DNA of 64,000 nucleotides. It comes from Punica granatum. Taxonomy: Eukaryota; Streptophyta; Magnoliopsida; Myrtales; Lythraceae. The stretch's first letter is position 1, and each line of letters starts with the position of its first letter. Where the stretch lies: positions 2,852,001-2,916,000 of the forward strand of contig NC_045131.1 in assembly GCF_007655135.1 (NCBI RefSeq), written 5' to 3'. Below, piece by piece: positions 32,872 through 46,065 of the stretch. Below the pieces are notes generated by a model that was not told where the DNA came from, did not search any database, and saw only the letters and a list, made by a program, of their open reading frames with translations. The position numbers were made by a program, and so were the translations under genes.

Positions 32872-35599
32872 CCCGATTCTAGTAAGGCTTAGTTTTGGCG
32901 GAGGTCGAATAGCTCTTGGGTCTTTTGGACGACACTAATGTGAAAACAGTTGTAGCCCGGATTTGATGTGCAGAACCTCTTGATTACAGGTCGGAGATGC
33001 GCATCCTGTTTAGTGAGTCACTGCATGAACATTATCATTATATACTATTTACTCGAGAAAAGGTGAATTACGAAGATGCAGTTGGACTTGAAGAGACTAA
33101 GAACACCACCTTTTTACTTTTACAGATCAAGATGCAGCATATATATGGATCTACGTGTAGTAAGTTTACGGGATTAATTGGACGGCCCATATACATCGGA
33201 TTTTGGGATTCATTAGGTTAAGGATTTCAAGTACATGGCTACTTTCATTAATTAATAACTTATTATTTCAACAAAGAACTATATAAGTAACTAATAACTT
33301 ACTCATGTCTCATTATTCTCGACGCATAGCACATAGAAAAACAATAATTCAAAAACTGGCGTAGCTAGATTTTCTCCTACGTATCATATTGTCGCGAGGG
33401 AAAGTTCCAGCAATCTAATATCTAATAATTTATTATCGGTTGGGACTTGATCAATATAATAAGAGGGCGATACTGTTCGAGAATTCTTTCATCTTCTAGC
33501 TAGTGACTAAATCAGGGCAACTTTGCCTAGATAATTGGCCTTTAGTTACACTAACAATATAAACAATCATAGACTACCATAACAAAGGTGGGGAATGAGC
33601 GTAAAGCCAGAGCTGTTCTCGAACTAAAACGCAGTGCGCCGGGCTTCAGAGAAAGAGTAACATGAATCCGAAGTACAATAACCGTGAGAGCAGATCATGA
33701 AAAGTTTTGATGGACTAGCTAAGGGCAACGGATCGCGCAAATGAGACACGAAACGAAAATGGTAAGATGGAAGCAAAAGTGGAGATCATATATAAATATA
33801 TATATCTATATATAGAGAGAGAGGGAGAGCACACAGCAGATATGCGCTTATCTTTACATATGTAGCGTGTGCATATATAGATATCTACATATATGTGTGT
33901 ATGTAAAAGATAACCTGTGAGAATCAGCATGAGAAGAAGGAAGAAGTAGAAGCCTGCGGGCGCAAAGCCGTATGAAGCTCTCACTGCTATGTATATGTGG
34001 GCGTGTACGGAAGTGTACTTCTCTCCCCAAAGCCGAGCTGTTGGATCGTATATGTTCAGTTCCGATGAAATGATGGGAAGAGAAAACGTGCACAGACAGA
34101 GACCGTGAGTAGAGAGGGGGGGAGAGTGCAAAAGTGCCTACTGATCTTCCTTCTCTCGGCCTGTATGCAACGGGTTTTCTTTTATAATTCTAGTACAAGA
34201 AAATTAAAAAAAAATGAAAAAACATTTAATAATTCTATGATCTATTCTAAAATTAATAAGTTTACTATGAAAAAAATCATCAATATGGTTGCTATTTTCA
34301 GACAATTTATGCGTATTCTTCTCATGAAACAAGCCTAAGCTATTCGATATGATGATATAAGATTATAGTATAAAAAAAACTAATTCAGTAGGGTGACACT
34401 CACGTTCAACTTCATACCATTAAGTTATAAGTTTAACTATGTGTACCGAAATTTTGTGTGTTCATTTTCTTTTTCATTTTTTTAATCACTAAATAGACCT
34501 ATAAATCTCTCTTATATTAAAAAAAATAAACGATATATAATACTGTGTATATATATATATATATATATTTTATTAAAAGATGATGTAGCATAAGGGTGTG
34601 CCTCGTCTTCTTGGTCCGATATTCGGTGAAATTTTAGGATTCCGCCACCCTCGTAACAAGGGAAAAAAAATACTCTTTTTTTCTTTTTGGTCATGATTCC
34701 TTTCCGTTGTAATTTATTCCTGTGAAGTGCCTTCCAAAAATGGCACATAAATGGAGATCTGGACACGTAATTGCCATGTGTCTCCTGCTGGTTCACAGTG
34801 ATGTCCGGAAACCCCCACGTGTACTCTCCTAGCCGGATCGGAATCATTAGCCGCACACCCGACCCGGTCGCATCGGTATGCGGGCCCAAAATACTATGCT
34901 GACGTCCGGTAGCAGACTCGAAATGTTAAGGCGACGTCGTACTAACTGCAAGACCGAAACGTTTGCTGATTTGCTGCTCAACGGGTGACGACTTCGACCC
35001 GTCTCAATCGCTTCACCATAAAAAGAAGAAAAATTTTCCCACCCAAAAAAAGAAGATGATTTTACCCAAGAGAGGAATTACATGACGTTCCACGGTTATT
35101 TATTAGCAATGAACTCGTTCTTAATCTATCGACTTAAACTAGTATGCCTTCGGACTTAAGTTTCCTGATCACGAAACAAGTGCGGCTTGCCGCGTTGTGT
35201 ATGTATGACAAATTACAAATGTAGTCCGCGATATTTGAATTCAGCCCCTTCCGTCCATGTATATACGTATCGCATGACAGATTTTAGAATCGAAGGCCCG
35301 CCCTTATTCGCTTTATAGAGAGCGAGGAGATTGGTACAACCAAATAGATAAATAATCTCTACGATGTATATAGAATAGAAACCCATAATAGTTATATTTG
35401 GATCTCCTAGGATACTCTAAATCCACATATCAATCATATCACGATAAATTTCACATAGTGAAATCTATGGAGACGCATATATCTGCCTAATATTATTGTT
35501 CCCAGTACGTATGCATCTACGTACCATAATCAGTCTTAAGCACCAAATGATAATTCCACAATATAATATCAGCTCTTAATCATCTCTGACGAGAAAAAT
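32872..35599. other. upstream region of the ABI5-like gene
   Basis: Probable ABI5 5' UTR with an intron (donor CTCACAG then GTTATC near 33915), leader from about 34150, and promoter beyond. A G-box with ABRE core (CCACGTGT) is at 34815-34822. TA microsatellites lie at 33785-33815 and 34545-34568. The far end should contain the 3' UTR of the hydrolase gene. No coding frame is supported. Confidence 0.45.
34815..34822. promoter_or_regulatory. G-box / ABRE
   Basis: CCACGTGT about 1.9 kb upstream of the ABI5-like ATG and about 0.7 kb upstream of the likely leader. ABI5-class factors bind this core, so autoregulation is possible but not shown. Confidence 0.35.
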
Positions 35600-37939
35600 T
35601 TATGTCGATGAGGCGGTCTCGCCGAGCAGAAGTTTTTTCACGATGAGATCAGGCATCTCCTCGGCATGCGGGAATAGATGCCCAGTCTCGGGTAGCTCGT
35701 AATACTGGATCCATGGGAGACGCTGGGCAATGAATCTTTGCAATGTAACTGGCACGAGCAAGTCTTGATCGCCATGCCATACATGGACCGTGCCTTCGTT
35801 GTTTGGAAATGGGTTCTCTAATGCGGTGGGGTCGAATTCCCACGTGCCAAACCCGATTGTCATGTCCCGGTAGAGTGATTCATACTCTCCTTGCTGTCTC
35901 ACTTGGACCTGATCAGGATGATCATAGATTAGTTCGACTCAAGTGCACAGTGCAGCGACAAAAAATGACTAAACAAGTACATATAATAGCTGGAAAATTA
36001 CGAGCTTAATACCTCATATTCAGCTCTTGAAGGACGCTTGGATATGATTATCTTGTCGGGGAGCGATAGCACATCGGGGCTATGAGCCACGACACTAGAA
36101 CCAGGGAACCACTTCTGAGTATTCCACCAATTGGCAAGCCAAGGCAGATAGTGAGCAACCCGAACTGCCCATTGATCCTGTGGAAGCTGTTGGTAGTAAG
36201 CTTCTGTTGACAAATTTGAAGGAAGACCCGGCCACCAATAATTCACGACCGGAGCTAGAAGTGATGCTCCCGCAAGCCTGATTTGTTTTATCACAGAAGT
36301 TCATTAAGCTAAGGACAAGGCATCGGACAAAAACAAAATAACAAATGAAGGAGAAAATGCACAAAGACTGGGAAAAAATGAGATTCCGTTAGACTCGAAC
36401 CCAGTCTGTTCTAGTTGCCATTGATTCCGTCTAAACGAATCATTTTACACTAGCCATAGCAAGACAAGAATCTCTCCAGGCCCCATGGACAACATAGTTC
36501 TACTATTGTCTGGGACATATTAGTTTGTAGTACCTGTGAGGAATGTACTTGAGGCAACCCCACAGGATCTGCCCGCCCATGGAGAAGCCGACCAGATAGA
36601 ATCTCGCACCCAGCCCCAACTGATCGGCTAGCTCTTCAATGTCTAAGGCAATGCTCTTTGGTGTTCGGTTCGGGTCAGGGTCGCTCTCCCCGTAACCTGG
36701 CCGATCGAAAGACACAATGTACACTCCCAGCTCATCGATAATACTCTGGAGGAACAAGAACAGAATCAAACCCCATTCGCATTAAGCATTGCTTTTTCTT
36801 AAAAGGGATTGCACAAACCAACAGTATTCATGTCACCTGAGATAGCCCAGTGGCTATGACTGCATCATGCCTGCAAGAATCGAAGCCATGAACGAATATA
36901 ATTTTATACTTGGCAGTGTCCCTCGGGGCACCATGCTCTTTGTATGCTAAATGCCTTCCATCTCTGAGCTTTATCCTTGGCGCTGTGATCGGGGGCCCGC
37001 CTTGGGAGCCCGGAATGTTAGGTTCAGGTGGTTGGATCGCTTGGTAGGCCCACGCAAGAAACCCGACCAATGAAACCGCCAACAACGCCTTGAAAATTCC
37101 TGAAATGGTTCATCTGTCTTCAGACAACGCATAGAAAAAATGATGGAACGGCAAGCTCAACAAACCAGAACTAACCACAAGAAGTTCTAACTGCTGTGCC
37201 AGGAAAAAAATTCGGTGAAGTTAAAGTCCATAAAATACGAAAATTTTCATAGTCTAGATTTTATAAGCAACAGTTTCTTCTTAGCTCCTATTTCTGTTCA
37301 CTGAGCTCATGTTGATTAGTATGAGAATATCCTATGATAAAAGAAAGTATTGTTCAGTGGATTTCGATGAAATTTTTCCATCGAGGGGATGAATATTAAG
37401 TCATTAGAACAAGAACATGATATAATGCACGAATCATCAACATGATTAACATTTTCTCCTAAGTTGAAAGACAACCTAATCAGATAACACAGCTCACTAT
37501 TTACTGGCAAAGAAGAAATCTTGATTTCAAAAATGCAGACAGCATTGGCCACTGGTGTGAAAATACAGAGCAGAAATTACAGATTACATGGAACCAAGAT
37601 TACAGGACTCAACACAAATTCGAAGAATTCAAATCAGATTGCGACCATTCAACCATGCACATTGGGTTCTGAAATTCCGAGGTTTCCTAAGCAGCAACAA
37701 AAAGCGACAGTGACTCGAGGCCCGACCAGCCTCGACAATATCCGTGTCCGATGACTTTGAGGGACGACACGACATAGCGCAATGCAGAAAAAGCCGAATT
37801 TAATCGAAAGAAACAGCAGCCAAATAAAAGAGCACGGAGGGTGGAGTAAATCACCAGGAGGGAGTATGGAAGAGGAACTCTCCGTGGCTCTTCGGGTATG
37901 GGGACGGGCGGCTGCGGCTGCGACCTTCGCTGCCGCCAT
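35600..37939 (-). CDS. alpha/beta hydrolase superfamily protein
   Basis: Five exons in transcript order: 37939-37855, 37099-36837, 36745-36534, 36277-36013, 35908-35600; 377 residues. The first intron uses the TTTCAG acceptor at 37100, giving ILPPGIFKALLAVSLVGFLAW. An Ala/Arg-rich N-terminus is followed by a probable membrane anchor (about 31-49). The fold shows FVHGFDSCRHDA (oxyanion region), the nucleophile elbow GFSMGG with Ser171, the acid in HGDQD (Asp324) and GHLFPH with His352, so the catalytic triad is complete. The substrate is unknown; it could be a lipid esterase or lipase. It resembles At2g36290, which sits in the same Arabidopsis gene block as ABI5. Confidence 0.88.
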
Positions 37940-38309
37940 TAGCACTGTTCCGGAGAGGAACTCCGCCCAAATGGCAGAGAAGGGGAGGGAGGGGAAGGGA
38001 CTTACTACACAGTTGCGAGAGAGAGAGAGAGAGAGGATGAAGACAAACTGTGGGGATTGGTAGAACCGTAGAAGACACGGGAGGGAGGGAGTGTTAATAA
38101 CAGAGCAGAGAGGGAAGGAAACAGAGTAGCACAGCCGCCGGGGAGGGACTTCCCGTCGCCGTTTGACTAATTTTATTATGCGTGTACTAAAAAACAATTA
38201 CGCTGGTTAAAAAGCAATTAAATTTTAAAAAAGAGCAACTAATTTTTTTTTTAAAAAAAAAGGATCAATCTGTGTTGATTTGCGTGGATTAGGTGCTTAT
38301 TACTGTCAA

Positions 38310-38430
38310 GTAAAGTTTTGAATTTCGATCTTATCAACTCAAAAATTTTATGAATATAAATTTTTACTTGCTAGTAGACTGATTTAATTCAAATCTGAAT
38401 TGATCGGGTTCATTAAATTTTAAGATACAG
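38310..38430 (+). repeat. SINE-like fragment
   Basis: The body (TTTGAATTTCGATCTTATC, then TACTTGCTAGTAGACTGATT) follows the copies at 47200-47330 and 44710-44888. Ends are unclear and no duplication was found. Confidence 0.35.
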
Positions 38431-39024
38431 GGTGCACAAAAAGAGGAGGCCAGGGATGGAATACTTATTAATAATAATAATAAGGAAAGAAATAAAAATT
38501 TTAGCTACCTGACATTGTCGCGAGTAGATTAAGATAAACGTGTTTGGAGTGCGTAAAAGTACACATGCCCATGGACTTGGTTAGTCCAGCTCTAAATCTG
38601 ATGCATCGGACCCAGGAATTAGGCTACCAATATTGACAGCTAATTATATTATGAGTATACACAAATTCGTTTGAACTTCTAATCATCAGCGAGTTAGTAA
38701 AGTCGAGTACACGCGTGATCAACAGTTCACCAGTCGCCGTTGGGTTCAAATGGACTAATGTAGTGTTAACTTTAAGGAGAACATTTTGACCTCAAATTGA
38801 TCGTAATCAATCATTTTAGTTGGTCACCGACTATAGCTTTTTTGAGCTACGCAGGTTGGTGTTCTGTCGGAGTACTTGGGCCAGCACAATTATTCAAGAC
38901 AGGAAGTAATGATAAAAAAAATCTTAGAAGCTGGAAAGTAGATTTTTGAGCCCCTTTACTTCCTATCTTATTAAATTTTAGCCCCTCTACAAATTTTTAG
39001 TTTCACTTGACCGTATGAAATTTA

Positions 39025-39284
39025 TGGTGTGTTTGGTTTTAGAGTTGAGTTTTGATTTTAATTGGGTTATTATGATTGTTTTGTTGAATTATGAGAAAAT
39101 ATGTGAAAAAGTAATGAATAGTTGAGAGAATTTAATATTAAAAATTGAATTGAGTATAATGGAGGTGTATGTAGATTTATGTATAGGCCTCACTTTTTTT
39201 ACTTTGAAAAGTTGATTTTTGTTTCGTAGTGAATAGAGTTAAAGTTAGAGTTAAAATTTTAAAATTCGATTGCGAAACCAAACC
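39025..39284 (+). mobile_element. MITE, copy A
   Basis: Starts GGTGTGTTTGGTTTTAGAG and ends with the related inverted sequence GCGAAACCAAACC, enclosing AT-rich DNA without coding capacity. Internal blocks (GTAATGAATAGTTGAG, TTTAATATTAAAAATTGAAT) recur in inverse orientation at 40422-40738. Confidence 0.6.
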
Positions 39285-40421
39285 GAATATTAGATCTCTG
39301 GCTCATTTTAGAATTTATATTTTGCCCTTATACATATTTTTGGTCTCATTTAACTCTTATCCCTTGATTTCATACTTATTCTAATCCTTCTGTATGCCAA
39401 TACCGTTAATGACATACGCAGACCTATCTATCATTTAAATTAATTAAAGAAAGATTTTTAGTCTTTAATGTATATAACATGTCATATAAGATAATAATTC
39501 AGTAAATTATCTTATAATCGATCAAATCTATAATCCGCTTGGAAGAAATGGGGCAAAAATTATAATTTCGAACAGTGGCCTCATTTCCTCTATCTGAATA
39601 AAGAAGGAAAAAAAAAAAGAAGAAGGAAATTTATCATCTAATAATACAAATGGCGAAGATAACAACATAAATGAGGTGAATGATCATAGGAGAGAATAAT
39701 GGTTTGGTATCTTGGGTATTTCTCACTGTGTAATTGAAAGAAAGATCTCTGTCCATATCTGCAAATAATTTGTTTTGAAAAAAATTGCGAAAATATAAAT
39801 ATATTATAATATAATATCACCATTCACCACAAGTATTAGTTATGAACGAAAACTTTTGTCTTCAATATCAAGAATTTTTCCTCTGACGTTGGCTGTGGGT
39901 TATATATAATTTGTAAAAAGGTTTTAAAATTGCATTTTCAGATATTATATATGTTTCGTGTAAATATAAATTTGGACTAAATGGAATGGCAAAAGGAGCT
40001 TAATGATAATAAATTGAAAGGGAAGGCATTTGAAAAAAAAAATGTCAAAGTTTCGGGAATTTTTTTTTTCTTTTCGGCCGGCTTATATTTGGGAAATGGG
40101 ATTTAGTTGAAAGATCATTTGCCTTCCTTAATTAGAAACCTTCCTTCTATGGGCTTAGCGTATCCAAGTTTCAAATCATAAAAAAATAGAATTAAAAATA
40201 GTTTTGATGAATATTTAATAAGGTACCAAAAATAGTTTTATTCCCCATCATTACAGTAACTTTATTTTTGGACGAAACATTATTAATATACCAATTACTC
40301 AGTAGCGGAAATCGAAATTGATTCTTAGAAATGGATGGGGACGGATCAACTCGAAATACGTTTTCACGTTAAAAATATAATCTTGTTCAATATATAATTA
40401 GCAGAAGGACATTGTTATATC

Positions 40422-40738
40422 GCTCCGTTTGATTTTACAATCAAGTTTTAAAAATTTTAACTATAACTTTAACTCTGCTCACTACATAACAAAAATTAAT
40501 AACACAATTATTACTTTTAACTTTTTCTTCAATTTTTGAATCATTAAATTCAATTTTTAATATTAAATTCTCTCAACCATCCATTACTTTTTTCACAATT
40601 CAACAACACAATCGTTACTTTTTCTCAACTATTCATTACTTTTTCACGCTTTGTCTCGTAATTCAATAACACAATCATTACAATCCAATTAAATTAAAAC
40701 TCAACTCTACTTAACTCTAAGACTAAACACACCAATAC
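40422..40738 (-). mobile_element. MITE, copy B, inverted to copy A
   Basis: Its complement starts ATTGGTGTGTTTAGTCTTAG and its other end reads CTCCGTTTGATTTTACAAT, matching the complement of copy A's end. Relative to copy A it carries extra repeats of the GTAATGAATAGTTGAG block, so the two copies have diverged by internal duplication. Confidence 0.6.
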
Positions 40739-41233
40739 CAACTTATAATAAGATGGAAAGAAGGCATCGTCTTTTCTTATAATAATGAGCTAATTGGAAT
40801 TGTTACAGCATCATCTAGAAGATTATTGACCAATTTTTCAGGGCAGTTTAAATAAAAGGAGTATGAAACATTTATATATATTGGAAATTATAAAGGAGAG
40901 ACGAAATTTATGTTCAATATTTTCCTGATCATTGACAGAAGAAATTGAGCATCTTTCTAACTTTGACGAAGACTCTGGCTTATTGCTCGGAAAGCTTTCC
41001 CACTCGATGAAATTATATCGAGGGTTCATCTTCAGTACATCCTTACAAAGGTTATAGCCCCAATACCATTGATTAAATCATTTGATCTGCTACTTAAATT
41101 TCTGATCGACTAGTCAGAACCTCTCACTATCATCAGTTGAGCCATTGTGACCGCAACCTTCAAATCAGTTGTTTGATCCAATTTAATCAACATTCGACCA
41201 CGGACTATACATAATACTTGTTTAGTGTCCCAC

Positions 41234-41239
<6 letters not shown>

Positions 41240-41270
<31 letters not shown>
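41240..41270. repeat. AT microsatellite
   Basis: Long uninterrupted AT dinucleotide run. Confidence 0.9.
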
Positions 41271-41274
<4 letters not shown>

Positions 41275-44200
41275 ATATCTATCATGCGTATATCACTAGA
41301 TCATTGATGTTCATGTGAAAACCGGTACTTGCCTAGTTACATTATATATAGAAGATACGTGAAGCATATCGGTTGACATATAATTCATTCAAGACAAAAC
41401 ACAAATATTCAATCGGCCCAATTGCAGGCAATTGGGCTTTCGGCGTTTAAGCCCGGCGCCATGCCAGGATCTGCGGACAATGCAATCAGCTAAAGCAGCC
41501 ATGCCAGGACGAAAAGAAAGCAGAATTCCATAGCACAGAGACGAGATAAATCTGACCAGCAGGCAAGTAAAAGGGTGGCATAATAATTATAATATATATG
41601 AAATAAATTAATCAATTAAGTGGCTTCACGGAAGAAGAAGAACCCCCTTCTTCTTTTTTTCTCCTTCTATCCGGCCCAGTGTACGCAGCCACTTAAACAC
41701 AGACACGACATCGTACTGGACGTCCGTAACTCGACCCTGTCGACCTTTCTCGTATGATTACTATTTGTCCCGTTTGAAGATAAAAGAGATTCCTGCTCCT
41801 TTGGGAACGTAAGAAAGATTTCGGTACTGGCTATCGTCTTCGAGGGGAGTCATATCTGTTGAAAGGACATTAAAGCGCATGTAGCTGCCAGCTGCTGCTG
41901 CTGCTGCTGTATATAACTTAACCGTTGAATTCATCAGATAACGGATGTGTCAGATATTAACGCATCCATGGCCATTCCAATTGATCACTGTTTGTATGGG
42001 ATATCTTGAAAAGAAGACAATCTGTGCTAGCTAGACATGGGATGAGCTTCTTTTTTTTTTTTTCTCTCTCTCTCTCTCTCTAAGGCTAATAAATGACCAG
42101 GCCAAGAACGGTTGGTTCACTCTCATATGGCAGTAAGAATATTAATCAATAATTCCCCTTTTGTCGTACCGTACATTCATTCATTATTGGTCTTTTCAAT
42201 TATCACATATCGGGGCCCCGTGCCCAGTGCAGAGGATCAATAATATATCTCACATTAGCACGTCGGACCGGCGTTGAGCTTGGATATGGCCCGTCAACGA
42301 TATTTTGGTCCATCAACTATCGATATGAGTTTGAAGCGGGATGTATATATATATATGTGTGTGTGCATGTGACTAAAGTATGCAATAATATTTGACGCAA
42401 GTCTTCTTTTATCCATAAAATGCTGCCACGGGACAAGGAGAGCAGACTATTGGACTACTCTGGAAAACGGGGAGCTTGACCCTGCAGCAGCTTGTTAATG
42501 ATCTTTCAGGAAACATGCCATTGCCAAGCGGGGAAATGGGATCATATGTAAGGTCACCAAAATGCATTCCTTTAACTGAAGGGGAGGATATGAGCTAAAA
42601 CAGTAAGCAATCCCCCATTAGCATCGAGAAATATATATTACGCAAGCTGCCACGTTAAAAAACAAGATGACACGTAAAATAAAGTTAAAAACGGGAGGTC
42701 AAAAGGGAATGAGCTAGCTAGGGAGGAATAAAGGGTCACGAAACATGAATCTGTTCGGTTGCATTAAGCATAAAGTGATCCTATTTAAGCAGGAAATTAA
42801 GGTAAAAAAGGGGAGTGAGCAAACATAACCGAAATTTGCAAAAATGAGATACTTGTGCAGCCCTGATCACATGATAAACCCTGCCTCCCCCCACTATGGA
42901 ATACGTACGCATAGTCGATGAATATTTTCACACATGATATCGTCAAAGCATGCATATTTGTCTAGTGGAGAGACGCTCGACTTCGATTAACTGAGATATT
43001 GATCATACGTTATTAGAATCAAATATATATCGAAAAAGATAGCAAAAGGGATTATATTCAAAATGTTATGGCAATTTGACGTGGAAACTGAATCTATTCT
43101 GATCCTGATGAAGGGAGATGGTGCTTGTTCTAGTTATGGAAAATCCTCCATTTTTTGCCATAAACCAATATCGGAACATTTCTGTTTTTAAATTAATAGG
43201 GACTGATATGACCACTCCGCACTCGCTAATATATATAACTCGATTGCCCTGATGAGGACACTTTGTGGTGGAGAAAATTTGAAATCAACCTGCCTCAAAT
43301 GACGTGGTAAGAAAAAATTAATAAAAATTCTTTAATGAAAAATAATCATAATAATTATTCAAGTGATTAGCACCAAATTTTTACTTTCATGCATTTTGCT
43401 TGGTATTTTCTCACGTCACGTGACGAGATATGATCACCCAATAACTTCTCATTCGCGGTGGGACTGAATTTTCTCCTTTATGCCCCGACAGACATGGCCC
43501 CGAGGAATCTCTCTCAAAATGGCAGATTCCTTTCCTGTTCTCCCATGTAAATATTGGAAAGGTTCTATGAAATACCTTCAATCATTTCTGCTCCTTTGTT
43601 ACCTTAAATACTAAAGATTATGAAATTAAGAACAAGAAATTTCTACAACCTCGTTTTCTTGGAGGGGAGAATCGTTTGATTAGTGAAAGATATAGGAAGA
43701 AAGCAGAGAGCAATGGATTGAAAGTGAACACCGCTTTTTATGGTTTGCCTTTATTAGGACCCACATTTGATTTGAGGATTGTTTATGATTCATGCATTCG
43801 ATTAAGACTTGATTTGGAATTACTGTTATTAATGTGAAAGTGCTAAAATATATCGTTGAAAAATAAATATTAATTTCAGAATAAATTAAAATATTTTGAA
43901 GACAACATTTTAAAACTATTGAAATTAAAATTGATATTTGAAATAGAGAATAATTAAAATTGATATTGAAATAGATAATGATTAAAAATAATTTTTATAA
44001 GTAATTATGAACTTATTGGAGATTATTACGTTTTTAATCTCTAAAATTAGTCAAATCGTGGTTATAAAAGCAATTTATCAAATATTATTTTAGCTTAAAA
44101 ATCATAAGAAAAATACTAATTCAACTTTCACCGTACTCCCGAACAAACTCTAAGCGGATGATCCGACCCATTAATTTGAGAGTTCCGGGGAACACAAAAA

Positions 44201-44709
44201 TAATCACGGGGAACTTGATTCAGTGTTTGGGTGGAGAGTTTTGCATATGTTGTTTCTATTAAACGAGTTGATATTTGGACTACTAAATAATGATACAAAA
44301 GATATTTTTTCTTTTGTAATGGATTTGATATAAAGAGATTTATATTCTGTGAATTATATGCTCACGAATGAATTGACAAATAATATTTCAATACAACCGA
44401 CAAGATCAGTTAAAGTTATGAATTGTAGTTACAACTCTCTCGAACTCCCCCGTATATTTAACAGGAGGAAAGCTCGAGTACCGGTAAGAATTAGCTGATT
44501 TGCCGATAAAGCCCGTTCGCTAACCTTAGTTTTACATCGTCCAAGCTAATTCAAGTTTCAACATATATTCCTCTGAGCCACCATCATATCAATCATACAT
44601 CTCTAGTTGCTTGTCACTGAACAAAATCCTTCAAAATGTACGTACCCTTCGTCCAATCAAACCTTAACATAAGATATCTTATTTTAAAAAAACTTAACAA
44701 ACTAAGGTG

Positions 44710-44888
44710 GATTGGTTCAAGCAGTTCGGCGCTTGTTCCGCTTAAGTAAGGTATCGGATTTGAGTAATTATAAATGCAGAAAATCCACGACTATGAGAGT
44801 TTTACCTTTTAGTGGACCAATCCGGCTCGACTTGATTAGTCAGGGCCAAATTGAGTTTCCAAATATCAGGATTTACATTAAAAAAAAA
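44710..44888 (+). mobile_element. SINE-like retroposon
   Basis: Starts GATTGGTTCAAGCAGTTCGG, contains ATCGGATTTGAGTAATT in the B-box position and TTTTAGTGGACCAATCC further on, and ends in a nine-A run at 44880-44888. It is the most complete copy of the family also seen at 8815 and 11929. No clean duplication was found. It lies within 200 bp of the TFL1-like gene start. Confidence 0.5.
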
Positions 44889-44952
44889 TATCTAACGTAA
44901 CATTGTCCACTAAAGCAACCTTTCAATTCCCTTGGTCATAACCTTTAAGCCC

Positions 44953-44960
44953 TATATATA
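44953..44960 (+). promoter_or_regulatory. TATA box of the TFL1/CEN-like gene
   Basis: CCTATATATACAAGG lies about 120 nt before the ATG, a normal distance for a plant core promoter. The CT-rich leader follows. Confidence 0.6.
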
Positions 44961-45075
44961 CAAGGCTTCTCTTCCATGTATAGATTATCCCAAGGTCCTC
45001 TCTCAAGAAAGAAAACCCTTCTTATTCTCAATTACTTTCCCTAGTTAGCTCCATTGCCTTCTCTCTACAGTAGTA

Positions 45076-46065
45076 ATGTCTAGGGTTTTGGAGCCTCTAA
45101 TGGTAGGAAGAGTGATAGGGGATGTTCTTGATTCCTTCACACCGAGCACAAAAATGACCGTGACCTACAACGGAAGGCCAGTTTGCAACGGGCACGAACT
45201 CTATCCATCCGCTGTCTCCACGAAACCTAGGGTTGAGATTCATGGTGGTGACATGAGATCTTTCTTCACTCTGGTACTTACAAACTAATACTGTCTTCCG
45301 TTACCTTCTGTGAGTGCCAAGCCTTTTCCTGAAATCGATTCACACCATCATTGAGGTTATCGGTTGCCCGTCGTGAATCATACAGGTCATGACAGATCCA
45401 GATGCTCCTGGACCAAGTGATCCTTTCCAGAGGGAGCACCTGCACTGGTATATATACATATAATACACGCACTTGAGCTAACTAGATATATGTATATATT
45501 CCTTCTAAGTATAATCCTTTTGTACAAAGAACAAAGGTTCTATCTTCCTGAATTTATAACCCGCCGAAAAGAGCAATTGAAGATCTAAATCTCGGGTTTC
45601 CTGTAAGTTATTTAATTTCCGTTACATGTGGTCGTTATGTGCAGGATCGTGACAAACATTCCCGGTTCGACGGACGCCTCATTTGGTATGATCAGCTCTT
45701 TCTCCCGGCCCCTTCTTTTTGGCTTTTCACTAGCTAGGTGAGAGTGTGAAAATATAAACAAACTCGTTTGAGTAACCGTTATAACCATGTTCACGTGTCA
45801 ATCAATTTTATGAGAGTCATGGTTTTTGGATGATGTAACGTCAATAGGGAGGGAAGCGGTGAACTATGAGATCCCTAGGCCGAACATCGGGATCCACCGC
45901 TTCGTGTTCGTCCTGTTCAAGCAGAAGAGAAGGCAGACTGTGAACCCACCTCCATCGAGAGATCATTTCAACACCCGAACCTTTGCTGCAGAAAACGATC
46001 TCGACCTACCTGTTGCTGCAGTCTATTTCAATGCCCAGAGAGAGACCGCTGCCCGGAGACGCTGA
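45076..46065 (+). CDS. CEN: TFL1/CENTRORADIALIS-type PEBP floral repressor
   Basis: Four exons, 45076-45273, 45386-45447, 45645-45685 and 45848-46065; 172 residues. The 62-nt and 41-nt middle exons are the canonical sizes of the FT/TFL1 family. PEBP motifs [10 protein letters not shown] and [10 protein letters not shown] are present. Repressor identity follows from His84 in REHLHW (FT has Tyr) and Asp139 in SRDHFNT (FT has Gln), and the end reads [10 protein letters not shown]. Such proteins bind FD-type bZIPs through 14-3-3 and keep meristems indeterminate, opposing FT. One oddity is DLDLPVAA where the family almost always has DLGLP (Asp153 for Gly). TFL1 and CEN cannot be separated by reading alone. 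Confidence 0.92.

Larger units (their letters stand above)
37940..45075. other. gene-free region with MITEs, before the TFL1-like gene
   Basis: About 7 kb without a supportable gene. It begins with the hydrolase promoter and a GA repeat (38020-38034). It then holds SINE-like fragments, a MITE pair (39025-39284 and 40422-40738), an AT microsatellite (41240-41270), a CTG run (41896-41910), a short perfect stem-loop at 41417-41438 (GCCCAATTGC with its complement) and a T-rich then CT run (42052-42080). AT-rich DNA at 43800-44150 may be another decayed MITE. The last kilobase is the TFL1-like promoter. Confidence 0.5.

Noticed and set aside
33715..34131. Long minus-strand frame upstream of the ABI5-like gene
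   Set aside because: Spans the probable 5' UTR and its intron, includes TA-microsatellite-coded tyrosines, and has no family resemblance.
36385..36430. Possible tRNA on the minus strand in a hydrolase intron (GGGTTCGAGTC)
   Set aside because: No cloverleaf and no A box at the right distance; chance match.
37649..38197. 182-residue frame covering the hydrolase first exon
   Set aside because: Only 37855-37939 is coding; the rest is leader and intron, shown by the splice donor and the joined frame into the next exon.
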